DNA of 64,000 nt from Massariosphaeria phaeospora (Eukaryota; Ascomycota; Dothideomycetes; Pleosporales): positions 620,001 through 684,000 of the forward strand of contig JAADJZ010000016.1 in the NCBI GenBank assembly GCA_011032825.1, given 5' to 3'. Shown one piece after another: positions 34,628-47,300 of this stretch. A model generated the notes under the pieces. That model saw only the letters and a list, made by a program, of their open reading frames with translations. It was not told where the DNA came from and ran no database searches. Numbering within the stretch: position 1 is the stretch's first letter; the number at the start of each line of letters is the position of its first letter. The position numbers and the translations under genes were made by a program.

Positions 34628-36139
34628 GATCGGATGCCGGTCAGCCTAATCGTTAGCTGCGTCGTTGGCGAACAAACCAGGAAAGCGAAAAACACAGTTT
34701 GAGTGACCGGAGTACTGGAGCTGGATGTTGGAAGAGAGTTTAGAATTGGGGTTGGAGCCTCTTATGCTAGACGACTGAAGCATAAATGTGGAGAATGTAG
34801 GCGCGATATCGTGGCACCGCAGCTTCTACTACTATATGGGCCGTGGGTCTGTGGTCCCATAGAAAACTGAAACCGAAGCGGGAAGTACGAATACGCTTTT
34901 CCAGCAGACAAGGTCTTAAACTGGGGCCCTTGCCCTGCACGCCTATATTCCGATGCTCCTCAGTGGCGGTAGCCAGGCCGCTTCGAACATTGAACGACCA
35001 TGGTGAACACTAGCCTTGTAATGTTCTGAACGGGTAAGGTCTCTCCACTGAGTACACGAAGACTGACTTGGCCTGCTGTTGCCGGTCAACAGTGAGAGCA
35101 GAACAGGGGCATCCTAGTCAATGAACAAGAACAGGCGGCTGAGGACTGCTTTCGAGTGGCAGGATTTGAGTGTAGAGAGCATTGCCAGCTCGCACAAATC
35201 TCTGGGTTAATGGGCAATCCGACTCCTCACTCCCCAAGATCTACAGATGAGGTAGTAGTGGAGGCTAGCTCAAAACGGCTGGACACAGACAGCGTGATAG
35301 GTTGGCTCGACAGGTAGTTGCAAACAACCCTGACATATCTGACGGAGCTGGCGTGGGATAGATGCAGCCATCCGCCGTTGGGAAACGCCTGGTGGGCTGG
35401 ACACGGTACGCTCCTAGCTAATGCATGGGGACGCACGAATAGGAGTTTGTCTTGATAATAGTTTGCAGAATACAGCGTAGCACGCGCGGGCGCAGTGTCG
35501 TATAGTCTATGGGCCTAGTAAAATGGCTCGGAGTTCGATAGAAAGAGAAGAGGAAGGCCATTGCTTACATGCTGCTGCTAGCACGTATTGAGCAGAATGG
35601 GACTGCGGGGCAGAAACTTCCATGCGTACCGCAGACGACGCTGAAAGAACAAACAGTCGAGGCAGAGCGGTGGAGCTGTGAGTTGGCGGCCAGGGCATCG
35701 TCCCGGGACAGTGGCCAGAAGGTGGGAGCGACGTTATTCGCGCGCTATCGACATGAGACCCAGGACCTGCCGTGCTCACAGCGGGATCGATGCCGCGGCC
35801 CTTGTCGCGTCGCTGGCGCAGTATGGGCTGCATGGTTGTAAAGTGAACGCAGAGGTTAGGATGAAGACGTGCAGGCTTGGCATGCACGTGCCAGCGCTAG
35901 CTTCCCAGGTTCCCCGAAACGGCCCGCTGTGCTCGTAAAGGCCTCAGCAGGACAGCTTACACAGCCCACAGGTCACCGCCCACCGCCCACCGCCCACCAC
36001 CGCGCCCCTCGACGTCGAACCCCGCGTGATCGCCCAGCTCAAGCTCACTGCCACCCCCTCGCCGTCGCCCCACTGATCGCCCAGCTGCAGCTTGGGCATC
36101 GACGACTACGACCACCAACCCGTACGCGCCGAACCCACC
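34628..36139. other. Intergenic region chitinase / YTH1
   Basis: About 1.5 kb upstream of both divergent genes. Open frames at 35507-35887 (minus) and 35569-35938 (plus) overlap each other and match nothing I recognise. C-rich repeats of CACCGCCC at 35970-35998 precede YTH1. Confidence 0.4.
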
Positions 36140-36949
36140 ATGACGCAAGTGCACAGCGCCGTAGCTCCGGACCTGAAGCTCCAGCCCGTCGCGCCGGCGG
36201 CCTACAACTTCAACTTCAGCGACTTCCTGCGCCGCGAATACCGCTTTGGCCTGGACCCAGCCCGGCCCGCCTGCAAAGCGTACCTGCAGGGCCACTGTCC
36301 CCTGGGCAACCGATGCCCGGATCGACACCATGTGTCGTCGTCGTTCAACAAGTGCGTAGGTCGGTATGGCACAGATCGAGCATAGACTAACACTGCACCC
36401 AGTCTGGTATGCAAGCATTGGCTACGCGGGCTCTGCAAGAAGGGCGAGACCTGCGAGTTCCTCCACGAGTACAACCTCCGCCGTATGCCCGAATGCTCCT
36501 ACTACGCCAGGACGCAGACGTGCTCCAACGGCGACGACTGCCTCTACCTCCACATCGACCCCGAAGCGAAGCGCCCGGCGTGTCCCCACTACGACCGCGG
36601 CTTCTGTCCGCTCGGCCCCCTCTGCGCGTTAAAACACAACAAGAAGGCCAACATATGTCCATACTATCTCGCTAGTTTTTGTCCGCAAGGCAGGAGCTGC
36701 AAGAACGGCGCGCATCCCCGCTTTCCAACCGATCTCAAGCCGCCCGAAGTTCGTGTTGAGAAAACGCCTGAGGAGCTCGAGAAGGAGCGGGCCGACCGCG
36801 AGCGCGAACGCATGAAGGAGGAGGAGAGGGAGCAAGAGCGGGAGGACAAGAACCCACATCAGGGTGGTGGACACAAATTCCGGGGCAACTGGCATGGCGA
36901 TCGCAAGAAGCGAGGGGGGAGGCGGGGGGGTCGACGCGGAGGCTATTGA
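36140..36949 (+). CDS. YTH1: CPSF30/Yth1, mRNA 3'-end processing CCCH zinc-finger protein
   Basis: RNA-binding subunit of the cleavage and polyadenylation factor, which recognises the poly(A) signal. Two exons, 36140-36351 and 36403-36949, 252 aa. After [17 protein letters not shown] come five CCCH fingers: [77 protein letters not shown] and [21 protein letters not shown] Glu/Arg coiled region and an RGG-like tail follow. Finger 2 is completed across the intron. The start was taken at MTQVHSAV; an in-frame ATG at 36092 would add 16 residues. Confidence 0.95.
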
Positions 36950-39838
36950 GTGGTGGAGCCGGTGTGCCTCGTGTCAGGCTGTTCACTGATAGGATTCCAT
37001 GGTCTGATATTCGGGTGCATGTGGTGACCTTCGAGGGGCTGCTCGACTCCCGGGGAGGGACGAGAGCCTTTTGAGGCAGGCTCGAAGAAGAGACTGTTAC
37101 AATCGCATTGGGAATGAACCAAGCACCATTGAAAGAAGCAATTCCAGTGCTGCGGACAGCATGGACTCGAAACAGAGAGTGACCAGGATGCTCAAGACTC
37201 CCGTAATGTCCATTATGGCACACGGTTGGAGATCGCGGATTGGTGGCCTTCGCCTAACTACAACATGCACGCATGCCCGTCTAACGCCTCCTCCACTATG
37301 CGACCTCCACTATGCGACGGGTTCTCAGTTCTGTCATATGGCCTTCCCGATCGCGGCACCGGTAGTCGGACCGGCCAGCCCGTATCCTCACTGCGCCGTG
37401 CCTCCCCCATATATCCGTCTCGATAGGACCGCATTGCCTGGTCGGCGACCTCCCTACCCATACCTATCGACGACGCTCCATACCATACCACCAGAGTCAG
37501 CTTCACGTTACATATCCGCAATGCGACTAATTAATGAAATCAGAACTCTAAACCATGCGTCTGATGTTCGTATTCATGATGATGCCAGGTGACCAGCTTC
37601 GACTGCATGCAGCAGTCGTGGGCCCGGCGTGGGATGAGCTGAGCTGAGGCTTGAGCTGAATCACCCATGCATGCAGAGTATAGATGTCTTCTGTGTGTGT
37701 TTTGCAGATGTCCATCATCGGTGAGCGTAGGGTGAGCCGCCGCAGCTAAGCTAAGCTAAGCTAAGCTACCCTTGTAGTATCTATCGTACATATCATATCA
37801 CGATGCGATGCAGCCCAGCCATGCAAACATGTCAGCCTCCGCCTCCTCCGATGCATCGCGTTACCCCCGTTCGCCTAGCCTGCAAGGGCACCATATCTGT
37901 CCGTCATAGACTCGTGCGTGTAACAGGCGCTATTCTGTGATGGGGATTAAGGTTTGCTGTCACACACACATGCAGTGATATGCATGGGATGGGGGTGGAG
38001 GATGGAGATGGCGATTATGTACTGGGGGGTGGGATCGTGTGGACTGGTGCATGTATATTGTGGGGTTGGTGGGTGGTTGGTGGCGGATCGGGTCGTAGTG
38101 ACACTTATTGGGTGTGCGGTATATTGGTAGGCAGACTTGTTCTGAGCCCTAGCCCTGGAGGAGATGTGCTTCGCGATGCTGAGTGCAGGGTGTGGTGCGG
38201 AGATATTGGTCGTCGCGATGGATCGTGTAGTGGTGGTCAATGGACGGCTATAAACGTGGTAGAATCTCATAGATCGATTTATCACGTATCACTCTGGGTG
38301 TTCACATATGTCCGGGTCTGTGGTAACCGTGTGCGATTCTTAGATGGTGGAGTTCCGGAGTCTTGTACGTGGGTAGATATGCTCGTGTTCCTACGACTTC
38401 ACCCTTAGCTTGGAGTACCGTGTGTAGATGGGCGGATAGAGACTGTTCCTACCTGTTTGCGTGTGAAGTTCGTGTCATCTTGATCGGTTCTCGGTTCGTG
38501 GTGGTTTTCCTGTGGAGTTTGGTAGGCACCTAACTACTTCTAGGGTGGTGCGTGCGAACGGGGAAGGAACATTTGGCGGTGCGGTTTCAAAGGAAAGGGC
38601 GTGAAACTCAAAATCAACCTCGTCTACTTCAACCTTTCCCATCTACCTTTCTCATACCTCTTCTTCTTGCCTTGCGAGAGCAGCGGCTGGTACAGGCCTT
38701 CATCGTCACGCACTCGGTGGCGCCCCGCCCCACCCTGAGACAGACCAGTCGAGCGACTTGGGGAGAGACAGGTCTTTTCTTGACACATTCTGTTCATGTC
38801 GAACGAGACACCGTAAGGCACGCAAAAAAGCCCCTGAGCCACCACAGGTTACGTTGCAAGCCCGACGAGAGTTGGGGCTTTGATATACGACAGAACACAT
38901 CAAATCATACTCCCATAAGCCGGATCAAGTCTCAGACCTTTACTCGAGTCCGTCTTGACCCTTCAACTTCAAAATGCTGAAGGACTGGAAGAGATGATAA
39001 TATGATGACTGGCGAGAGATCTTACTCGTTAGCTCGGATCGCCCCTCATTTGGACCCTGAATCTCGTACGCAGCACCGAGCTCCCACATGGATCGCTTCT
39101 ACATATCTCAAACACGACTCGGCCTTTCGCCCCCCAAGAACATTGCTTATTGTATCCGGCGTCCAGGACTTTCAATCCATTCCTCTCATTATCTCTTCAT
39201 TAAGCTCTTTCTGCTCAACCCCTCTTTGCGGGGGCAAGCGCCCGTGTAACTGTGCACGACTTCAAACGGACTTCGGTCGTCGCTTACTGGCGTGAGGCGA
39301 GATCACACTCCCACAGCAGTGGTTTTGCATCATGGTGTGGCCGCAGTCGTCGCATAGTTCCGGGAGTCAAAGACATCTCTTTCTTGAAACATAAGCCCGG
39401 ACAGTCGTGTATGCGGTACGATCCGGCGCTTGAACCCCTACCCCTAGATAAGGTGCACGCTGTGCCACATGCTCCGCGTGGTTTGACATCTCTTTCAAGA
39501 CTAGACCGGATATCCATACGCTCAGAGAGCCCGGTGTACCCTCATGCTGGAGCGGGGCTTCTCTTAGGTCTGGTCGATATGGCGCGAGCGGCTGCCCCCG
39601 CACCGAGACAGCGTCGATCGAATAGACGTGGACCACCATGAGGGTGGGTTGGAAAACCCGATCCAATGTAGGCTGTCAGCTCGACTTTGTGTGATTGCAC
39701 ACACACTTTGTTCGCGACATGCAGACACCTAAGCCTCGCGGAGATGCAAGGCTCCGCAAACTTCTATTCTTGAAGTCAACCTCTTTGCGATCAACCACTT
39801 ACTAACAGCATCAATACAATTGTTTTGCAGGGAAGCAG
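36950..39838. other. Three-kilobase gene-free region
   Basis: No gene is supported. It includes a (GCTAA)n microsatellite at 37744-37767, GAGCTGAGCTGAG at 37635, and alternating ATGATAC/GTGG-rich DNA at 37970-38400. Frames near 38552-38980 and 39252-39641 are long enough to notice but have no recognisable motif or splice pattern. Confidence 0.4.
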
Positions 39839-39846
39839 TATATAAA
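39839..39846 (+). promoter_or_regulatory. TATA box of DUF6594 gene A
   Basis: TATATAAA followed by GGCCCTCGA lies 167 bp before the ATG at 40013. A C/T-rich leader with CTTCTTCACAGCC and TCAATCAAGACTCTCGATCC follows, consistent with a fungal core promoter. Confidence 0.5.
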
Positions 39847-40012
39847 GGCCCTCGACACGACTGCGATTCCCTATGACGATTCCTTATCAGCCCAGTCACT
39901 CCCGAATCTTTCGAAACATACCTTCTTCACAGCCTTTACGAAAACTTTCAATCAAGACTCTCGATCCAATCCCCCTGGTATCAGTTACTCTATATTTTAC
40001 CCGAGAGGACTG

Positions 40013-41116
40013 ATGGCAAGCCATACGGCCTCCTCGCCTCGACAGCCACTCTTAGATGCTTTTATCCCCGAAAACCTATCCAATGACGCAGACCTTTATG
40101 CCCAAGGCTATCCACGTCTTGCATACTGGTTTTCGCTTTCCCCGCGGTATCTCCAGCTACGTCGGTTTGTCGCTCTCTCCATCCGTATCTTACTATATCG
40201 CCAGCACGAGCTTGTGATGCTTGAGCGTAAGTTGATTGAGCTCGAGAGGAAGAACGAGGACAGCCCGCCGGGAAGCGAAAGCTGGCGTCGTAACAGAGAC
40301 TTCGAAGCTCTGTATCCACAGCCAGGGGAAACACAGGAGACGGCGGAGGTTCGCAAGTTGTACGAGACAATTGACCAAAAGACCAAGGCTTATGGTATGG
40401 CTCCCAATGACGAGTATCGGATCCGGCTGATGGTGCATATGCAGAGAAAGCACTGTTACGGTTCGAGCAGCTGGGATCCAAACGATGGGATCGTGTGGGC
40501 CTTGAGCACGTGCAGCGATGCTTATCTGTTCCGAGCGCTTGTGGACTTTCGTTGGATGGGTATGACCACAAGATATGGGGTACCGTCGAAGACCCATCAA
40601 GCTACGCCAGCGACCTCATTCAGGTTCTTCACACACCTGACGCAAGCCTTATAGCGACGTTCCTTAAGGGCCCATTTCTCCGTTGGACTGCTAGGCTACC
40701 AAAATGGCCCCGTGCTCTGATCTTCTGGTCTGGAAAGGACCGGGATCGGTTCGGCCAACACACCCATACTGCACGATGGCTCGACAGCATCGCTGAGTAT
40801 GTGGGAATCGTTGTCGCTTCTCTGTCTACCTATGGAGCCATCAGTCTATTATACTTCAAAAGAGGGGCCGTCTACCAAATGGTCTCCATCGTCGTAATTG
40901 GCGGCATACTCACTGCTTGTAGCTGCATTTTCCGCAACGAACGCTTCATAGCCATGCTAGCAACGTAAGTTATCTTTCCACCTTATAGCGCAATTGAAGC
41001 TGACGTCAGAGCTCAACAGTGTGGGCGCAATGCTTATCGCTATGGCGATGAATGGGAACGGTAACGAAGGTTGTTGCAATCAGAACGTCGCGAGTCCTGG
41101 ACAGCACCTACACTGA
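40013..41116 (+). CDS. DUF6594 membrane protein (copy A)
   Basis: Three exons: 40013-40394, 40451-40964 and 41020-41116, 330 aa. The N-terminal half has the family pattern GYPRLAYWFSLSPRYLQLRRFVALSIRIL then RQHELVMLERKLIELE, an amphipathic coiled region. The C-terminus carries two or three hydrophobic segments (YVGIVVASLSTYGAISLLYF, MVSIVVIGGILTACSCIF) and a short Asn/Gly-rich tail. The spliced frame restores ALLRFEQLGSKRWDRVGLEH at the first junction. DUF6594 proteins are widespread in filamentous fungi and of unknown function; the coiled-coil plus C-terminal membrane hairpin is typical. A TATA box precedes it. Two more members lie at 48.2 and 56.3 kb. Confidence 0.8.
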
Positions 41117-41855
41117 CATCTGTCAGCCACCTGACTCACCAATTCCCGACGCCACGGCAGCAACATTACTCCGTACTGGCAATAAGATTAGCTAGCCGTA
41201 TCCCACAGCGGCTCGTTCACCGGACGCAGCTTGTGTAACCGTCAAGTCCCGTTAATTCTTGGGCAAACACATCTGCTTCCGGAACATCCTGGTCATTTCG
41301 TCTCTCTCTTCTTTTTTCCTTTTGTCACTTTCTCCCATGCCTCCTTGGCATGAAGACGCGGAGTCTCCTGAATAGTATACACATTTTACCCAGCCATTTC
41401 TTGATCCCCTGTTTCAGGTCCAACATCGAAATGAAGCAGGATGCTGCTATCTCACTTCTGCACCCTCATTGTAGTGTGGCGAGTTGCATGACGTCGCCTC
41501 TCGCGCACGTTCAACGGTCGCCATAGAGCAGAAAATCCCGGTCCAACGCGCGGAGCTCGGTAGGTCTAACGTGAAAGAGGCTGTGGCCTGTGATGTAGCC
41601 GGGGTCTATGCGGCTCGGAGAGATTCTAACCATGCTGGACGCTCAGCGATCGTGAGAAGGTACCTAGAGATGCAGTCGAGGCTAAGCACGCTGCAAAGCA
41701 TGATTCAAGAAACCGACAGGTCACTCCCGAATTGAACCTTGAGTAGGTACTCTCAATGAGCAATCTAAGGACTTAAAAACCTCCTCCCCGCGGGACAGGA
41801 CAGGCGCCCGTCTACGAAAAGTCCCATCACGATCTGCCACCTTCGATTTCGCATC
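41117..41855. other. Intergenic region, no gene seen
   Basis: A frame at 41484-41735 has some coding character but no recognisable motif. Nothing else stands out. Confidence 0.35.
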
Positions 41856-42364
41856 ATGGATATGGACAAGAGTATTGCTCCATACGATCGCGTATGGGAA
41901 TACGTCGGACCAAGCGTACAAGGTAAGCGGCCTTTTCGATAGCGCTCCTAGTCTTGCTAACGCCCTCATGTACAGATTGGATGAAGACACAATGGTATCA
42001 AGATAGTCTTGCGCGGAGGAAGCGTTTGTCGGAAGCCCGGGCAGCGAGTTGCAGCCGGTATCTGGTTATCACGAAGTCGCATGAGCCTTCTCTGCAAGAT
42101 TATCCATTAGCAGCGAGGGCAGCCACTCCAGCCCCCGCCTCCCACGAGCAACAACTGGAAGGGGCCTCTGCGTATATTGCATTGGAAACTTTTAGCGAAA
42201 GATCACCGATGTCTCAAGGGCAGTCCAACAATACTGTACAGGGGGCGCAAAGCATGGCAGCTCAGGCACCACACACTACTACACCGCCAGACCAACACCC
42301 TACAACAACAGACGCGCCTTCAACATCGGGGCAGCATCGACGTCAGTACTCCTCTCCGGTATAA
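41856..42364 (+). CDS. Hypothetical two-exon protein
   Basis: Exons 41856-41922 and 41976-42364, 151 aa. The intron has a GTAAGC donor, GCTAAC branch and TACAG acceptor, and joins VWEYVGPSVQ to DWMKTQWYQDSLARRKR in frame, which is the main support. The C-terminal half is low-complexity, rich in Ala, Pro, Thr and Gln, and likely disordered. No signal peptide or domain is visible. Function unknown; it could be a lineage-specific gene or a fragment. Confidence 0.45.
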
Positions 42365-43250
42365 AGGCCGGTGCCCTTTTGGCGTGTCAAGTACGCCTCG
42401 TTTGTTGGCCCGCCAGATCGAGGCAACGTTGGTGGAAATGAGTATTATCGATGAACCGGTGAAGCCAAAAGGGAATATTGAAAGATAGGACGTTGATGCG
42501 CCCCGAGCTTGCCAGTTCTTAATAGGATGGATCTGAGACAAAGGCCTCTACTCATAGCCTCACCGCGTCTTTTCTGCACCGGGGAGCAGGCGGAATGTCC
42601 CGTTCAGTCACCGCCTTTCCCGCCCCCTGAGTGGCTGTCATCGAACATTGCGGCAACAATCAGGTATCCATGCTCAGGGTCAACCAAGAGGTTCAAGATG
42701 CTCGTGTTCTTCTGGCAATTTGAAGCGATTTTAACGAAGTTCCCTCCGCGGACTACTCATCTGTGATCTATTTATATTGTGTCTGAAACGCCAAAACGCT
42801 CTAACAGAACGTTGTGGCTCGTGCACCCGTTTCCTTGGTGACGATCTTCGCCGCACGAGCCTGGGCTGGACCTGCCGGGTGGAAAGCGCGGTTGATGTTC
42901 CTGTCAACAATGAGTTCTCCTTACGCGACGTGGAAGCCTTGTGAATTTCGTCTTCTAGCTCCGTCTGTCTTCAGCGGCTGCGAACAACTTAGCCCCAAAG
43001 AACACCTCTTCGTCATCCCCAGGTCCGAACCTGAAGCCAACAACTAGAACTAAGGTAAGAATTACGCGCTTGAAGTCGTGGGTGTTGTGCATGCGCGACG
43101 TGTGTACACGGCTAACGAGTTTTGCAGCACATACTTTGTGTTTTGTCGCCTCGCTGCTACGCTTGATAGCCTAGAACATGTCATCTCCCGCGTTCCCTAG
43201 CTGAGCTATCTGACGCATCCGCGAATCGCAAACGCCTGCGGTCTTCTTCA
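42365..43250. other. Intergenic region, no gene seen
   Basis: Scattered short frames only; none shows a domain or convincing exon-intron structure. Confidence 0.35.
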
Positions 43251-43618
43251 ATGAATCGCAATCCTCCGCGCCCAAGCGTTCGGCCCGCACGCCGCTATGT
43301 ATTCGATTCGCTCCGTGGCCTACATACCATCTACAAGGACGATCCTGCACAAATCTTCGCGCTATTCGATCTCAGTGCTTGTGTTGACGACAGCTGTTGG
43401 ACGGTGGGAGGGAGGTAAGTCCGGCACCGCTTCGAGGTAATCTCATAACAAGGTGAAGGCAATAAATTTGGCCTAGAACCGGGAGATTTGTGCGATACAC
43501 GGCGAGGGAAATACCGCGCCATCCAGTCGTCATCCACAACTCCACACCTGAGGATGTCGGGGATAAATCTTTAGTGGGCCACGTTCCAGTGCTGATCACG
43601 ATATCTGCAGCGTCTTAA
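43251..43618 (+). CDS. Small hypothetical two-exon protein
   Basis: Exons 43251-43414 and 43477-43618 give 101 aa. The intron (GTAAGT donor, CCTAG acceptor) sits inside an Arg codon and joins DDSCWTVGG to TGRFVRYTAREIP in frame. The reading frame is already open upstream of the chosen ATG (43251) back to about 43192, so the true start may lie in an earlier exon. The N-terminal part has RRYVFDSLRGLHTIYKDDPA. I do not recognise a family. Confidence 0.4.
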
Positions 43619-43942
43619 GGGTCGGCCGCATCCCTTCCTCCTGCTATTCTTCAGCACCAAATCCAATGCACTCTAATAGGAAAGCCTCCATACCTCTACT
43701 TTGGTATCTGAACCACCAATAAACCCGTTTTTTCGTCTTCGTCGATCTTTCCAAGCCCCACGTGGCCAGTGGTCATGGCGTTGGAATCCAGAGCTTACCG
43801 GTCAGACGGGCAGGGTATCATGCGAAGCGTCAATGACGAATGCTGATATGCGAGGTTGGATTGGCCCGGCGGGATCTGATCCATGCTTCCGGGTTACGCA
43901 AAGAGACACGGAGGAAATGATGGGAATGGTAGGATCTGCATG

Positions 43943-44338
43943 GGCACTTGTCAACGCGCCCCCCAGTTAAGCAATACCGAGCCCCCCAGTTAACTAATCG
44001 GGTAAAGACTGTTACGTGTAAAAAACAGAGGCACCTACAGAGGCGCTTACAGAGGCACCCACAGAGGCACCTACAAAGGCGCTACAGAGGCACTTACAGA
44101 GGCACCTACGAAGGCACCTACAGAGGCGCTTGCAGAGGCACCTACAAAGGCGCTACAGAGGCACCTACAGAGGCACCCACAAAGGCACCCACATAGGCAG
44201 CAGAGGCAGCGGCAAGGTGCGAAAGGCAACATCTAAAATCTCATCAGGTGCCTCTAGGATAACTCTGTATTTTACTTACCCGGTTAGTTAACTGGGGGGC
44301 TCGGTATTGCTTAACTGGGGGGCGCGTTAACAAGTGCC
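43943..44338. mobile_element. MITE-like DNA transposon copy 2 (396 bp) with perfect 9 bp TSD
   Basis: Terminal inverted repeats of about 65 bp begin GGCACTTGTCAACGCGCC and end with the complement closing in CAAGTGCC. Within each end a GCCCCCCAGTTAA word occurs twice, once after GCG and once after CGA. The flanking 9-mers ATCTGCATG at 43934-43942 and 44339-44347 are identical, so insertion is precise and fairly recent. The interior is a 12-bp minisatellite and holds no transposase. The family matches the copy at 22.2 kb. Confidence 0.92.
44029..44212 (+). repeat. 12-bp minisatellite inside MITE copy 2
   Basis: About fifteen imperfect units of the type CAGAGGCACCTA, with variants GGCGCTTA, GGCACCCA and AAGGCGCTA, run through the centre of the element. 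One frame reads as Glu-Ala-Pro-Thr-like repeats, but there is no start codon context or family, so I treat it as non-coding. Confidence 0.85.
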
Positions 44339-44347
44339 ATCTGCATG

Positions 44348-47300
44348 TCATCTTAGACTTCACCGCCCTCGTGTCGGGGAAGCGGGAGATCGCTTCTTTT
44401 GGCTTATCATGCTTGGGCGCTTTCCTTGTTTAGTTCCGCGCCGACTCCTTCCCGCCAATACTGCGTTGACATTCACGGTCCAGGTCCCGACTAAACCTGA
44501 ACGGCTCTGGTGTACAGTCTGATACATCAGCGTAAACCTCCGCTTACGTGCACTGTTGATCTCCTGGCAGCCTTGCACTAGATGGGCTCACCGATTAGAG
44601 GAATCAATACTGCATGTTGTCATGCGGTACGGATACTTTTGCGGCTACATTCGAGACCGTGTGGCATGCAGCGTGCCGCTCTCCTTTGATGAGGACTCGC
44701 GAAGAGCTCGGCAAGCTAGTGCACAACACTGCGGCTATACCCTCTGGCAGAACCTATGTATTAACCCTAAGGTGCCTAGATCACGAAGATGATGTAACCA
44801 AGTGCTTTCACCAAAAATATATGGAGGATTGAGACCTTCCGCTAGGGGCACTTCGGAGGGTAATCTCACTGCAGATGAGTTAAAAGCTTTCGCCACTACG
44901 CAACCCGACCCAGGAGCCTGGACCAGCTACGTCTGCAGCAAGCATCTACAGTAAGCTTAGCCGCAAGCAAGGCAACAGCTGCAAGGCTGTAGGTGCGACT
45001 CGCGACGAAGGAGGCCGGCTGGCCACCCGCCACCACTTGCACCGCGCCTAACGCACGAAGTCCAGCACCCTACGGCATACTCCGTAAAATTCTGGGATGA
45101 ACCAGCCGGCTGTGTCTACCCTTGACCTCCGTACGAGAGCGTACAAGTCGTTATCAGACATTAGAATGCCGCTCATGGTGGTAAGGCACGGGCGACCTGG
45201 CGAATCTTCGAGCATAGCCTTGCCCACCCGACCCAACGAGCCATCCACTCAGCTCACTCTGAAACGAATGAGACTCGTCGCAATGAGCTCGCGAGAGCTT
45301 TTGACTTTCCCACCTTGTTCGTATCCGGCTGGGCACACTATAGTTCCCTTAGGTCCATCGCATGACATGGCGCCGGCTGACCACCACTGACGCAGGCGAG
45401 GGTAATCCAGTAACAACGGTTTCGAGACACCTTCTGATACGCTGTATGCCGGCATCTTCTGTCTAGGAGCGTTTGTACCCTATCAGTCCGGATGATTTTG
45501 TTCGCGGTGCTGTGATTTGGTCGCGCGCGTCCCAGCCACCGACTCTGCTTCCAATGAAGGACATGGAAGTGATGAAACACACCAAAATGAACTCGCAGCA
45601 GCGGCATTTGCCAGCCCGCTGGCCAGTGGCACTGAAGCCAAGACTCATGTTCGAGCTGATCCCCGGGCCTAGATAGCATACTTCTTGGTGATCCAGCCTG
45701 GCCCTGTAAAACCCCCCTACGACCTTGGAGTCCCTGGGAGTTGTGTCCCTCAACGTCGAGTTTTGTTCGTACTTTATTTACTTTTCAGCAAACTCAGATG
45801 AAGAACTCATCGGGCTTCTGGAGAGTAATGTCTTCTGACGAAACTCTCGAGCTCAGCATGTATTACCCCAGTCTTTCGCGAGGAGCAAAGCTTATTCCGA
45901 ATGTCAATGTTTACTTTACTAAAATAGTACGTATCTTTGCACGATCCAACACCTAATTTCCGGCCGCAATAACAATCTGAGCAGCAGCACCTTAGTTAGG
46001 GCTAGTGCTCGTTACACAGGGTGGGTACCGTCGTGGAGGCCAAAAGAAAAAATTCGTACAACGCGTTCGAGGATGTCTATTCAACGAAACTCTTACCCCT
46101 TGATTTCGAGCCATGGACTCCCGCCGGAAACCATGTACAGGATCTTTGGGGAACCGACTGCTTCGGTTCCCTCCGTCAAAAGCTTCTAACTGGACAATCT
46201 GGCCGGTGAGAAGACATAGTATCCATTGCTCTACATATGGCTAACTTTGTACCGTCTAGATTAAGACCCCGGAAAACGAGCTTCTCCGTGCCGCAAGACT
46301 CCCGAGATCTGTTCGTTAAGCGCCCCCCCCATACCCAACCGCATCGACTCCTCCCGCACGGTATACCGTATATCCCCACGAGCCGTTCCTGCATCGCCCC
46401 CGCAATTCTCCCTCCACAACTTGGTTCGCTTCGTTACCGGCTTGCCGATGTTCCAGTGCGGTGGCGCGCCTGTGAAAGAGTTTCGGCCTGGGGATCTTGA
46501 GGGGCTCAGGTGGAGGTAGCTGCGGTGTAGAGGCTTATCTATGTAGTGCAGGATGCAAGCTACGGTGTCTTCGGGCAGAGTAAAGGATACAAATGGCAGT
46601 GGACGATGGTTGGAATATGGAGTAACTGTCCCTTAAGCTATACAATTTGCTATGTACTGCTAGGTTGCTAGGTATCTTGAACCGGCGTCCGGTAGCTGTT
46701 GTGTTTGCTCCGCGATAAAATGAGCTATGGGCCTGTTCAATCAAACTAGTGGTGTCACAAGGTCACTCTGGGTGGTTGAATTTCGTACGAGTTAGTGAAG
46801 AGTACAACGACACGTCCTCGGCGCCGTGATATTTGTCTCACGTCGAGGTACACAATAAGATGCAAATGTTGTTCATATTTTCATATACTACGATGATCAA
46901 GCCTAACAACCAATCCACCTATCGGGCCGGGCTGGAAATGATATGAAATTGATGTCTTTCTTGGCCAAGCTTCCGTCATCACTTAGGCCCCGCTCGAGAC
47001 GTAAGCCTCCCAGTTATTTACCTCATGGCAGGAATGCTGAATGATGAGTGTGTGTCCGATGTTGTAGACGCGTCAAAGGGTCGCCTGGGAGAGAGTCATC
47101 GTGAAGCCGCATCCATAGGCCCCTGCTGCTAATAAGTTTTCTACTTGGGACTTTATGGTTGCCTCGTACCTCGGGCTCGTCTGGGCGTTGACTTGGGCTT
47201 TGAATAGATGTCGATTCTGGGTCCAGATTCTGTAGAGCGATACCCGAATCATCGTTTGTGCTGGTAGCGTGGGCAGCTGGTTGGCTCTGCAGGGTGATAC

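Noticed and set aside
35507..35938. Pair of opposed frames upstream of YTH1
   Set aside because: They overlap on opposite strands and neither has a recognisable domain or splice structure.
44029..44196. Glu-Ala-Pro-Thr repeat peptide, possibly a RiPP-like repeated precursor
   Set aside because: The frame lies wholly inside a MITE minisatellite, has no signal peptide or start context, and repeats vary out of frame.
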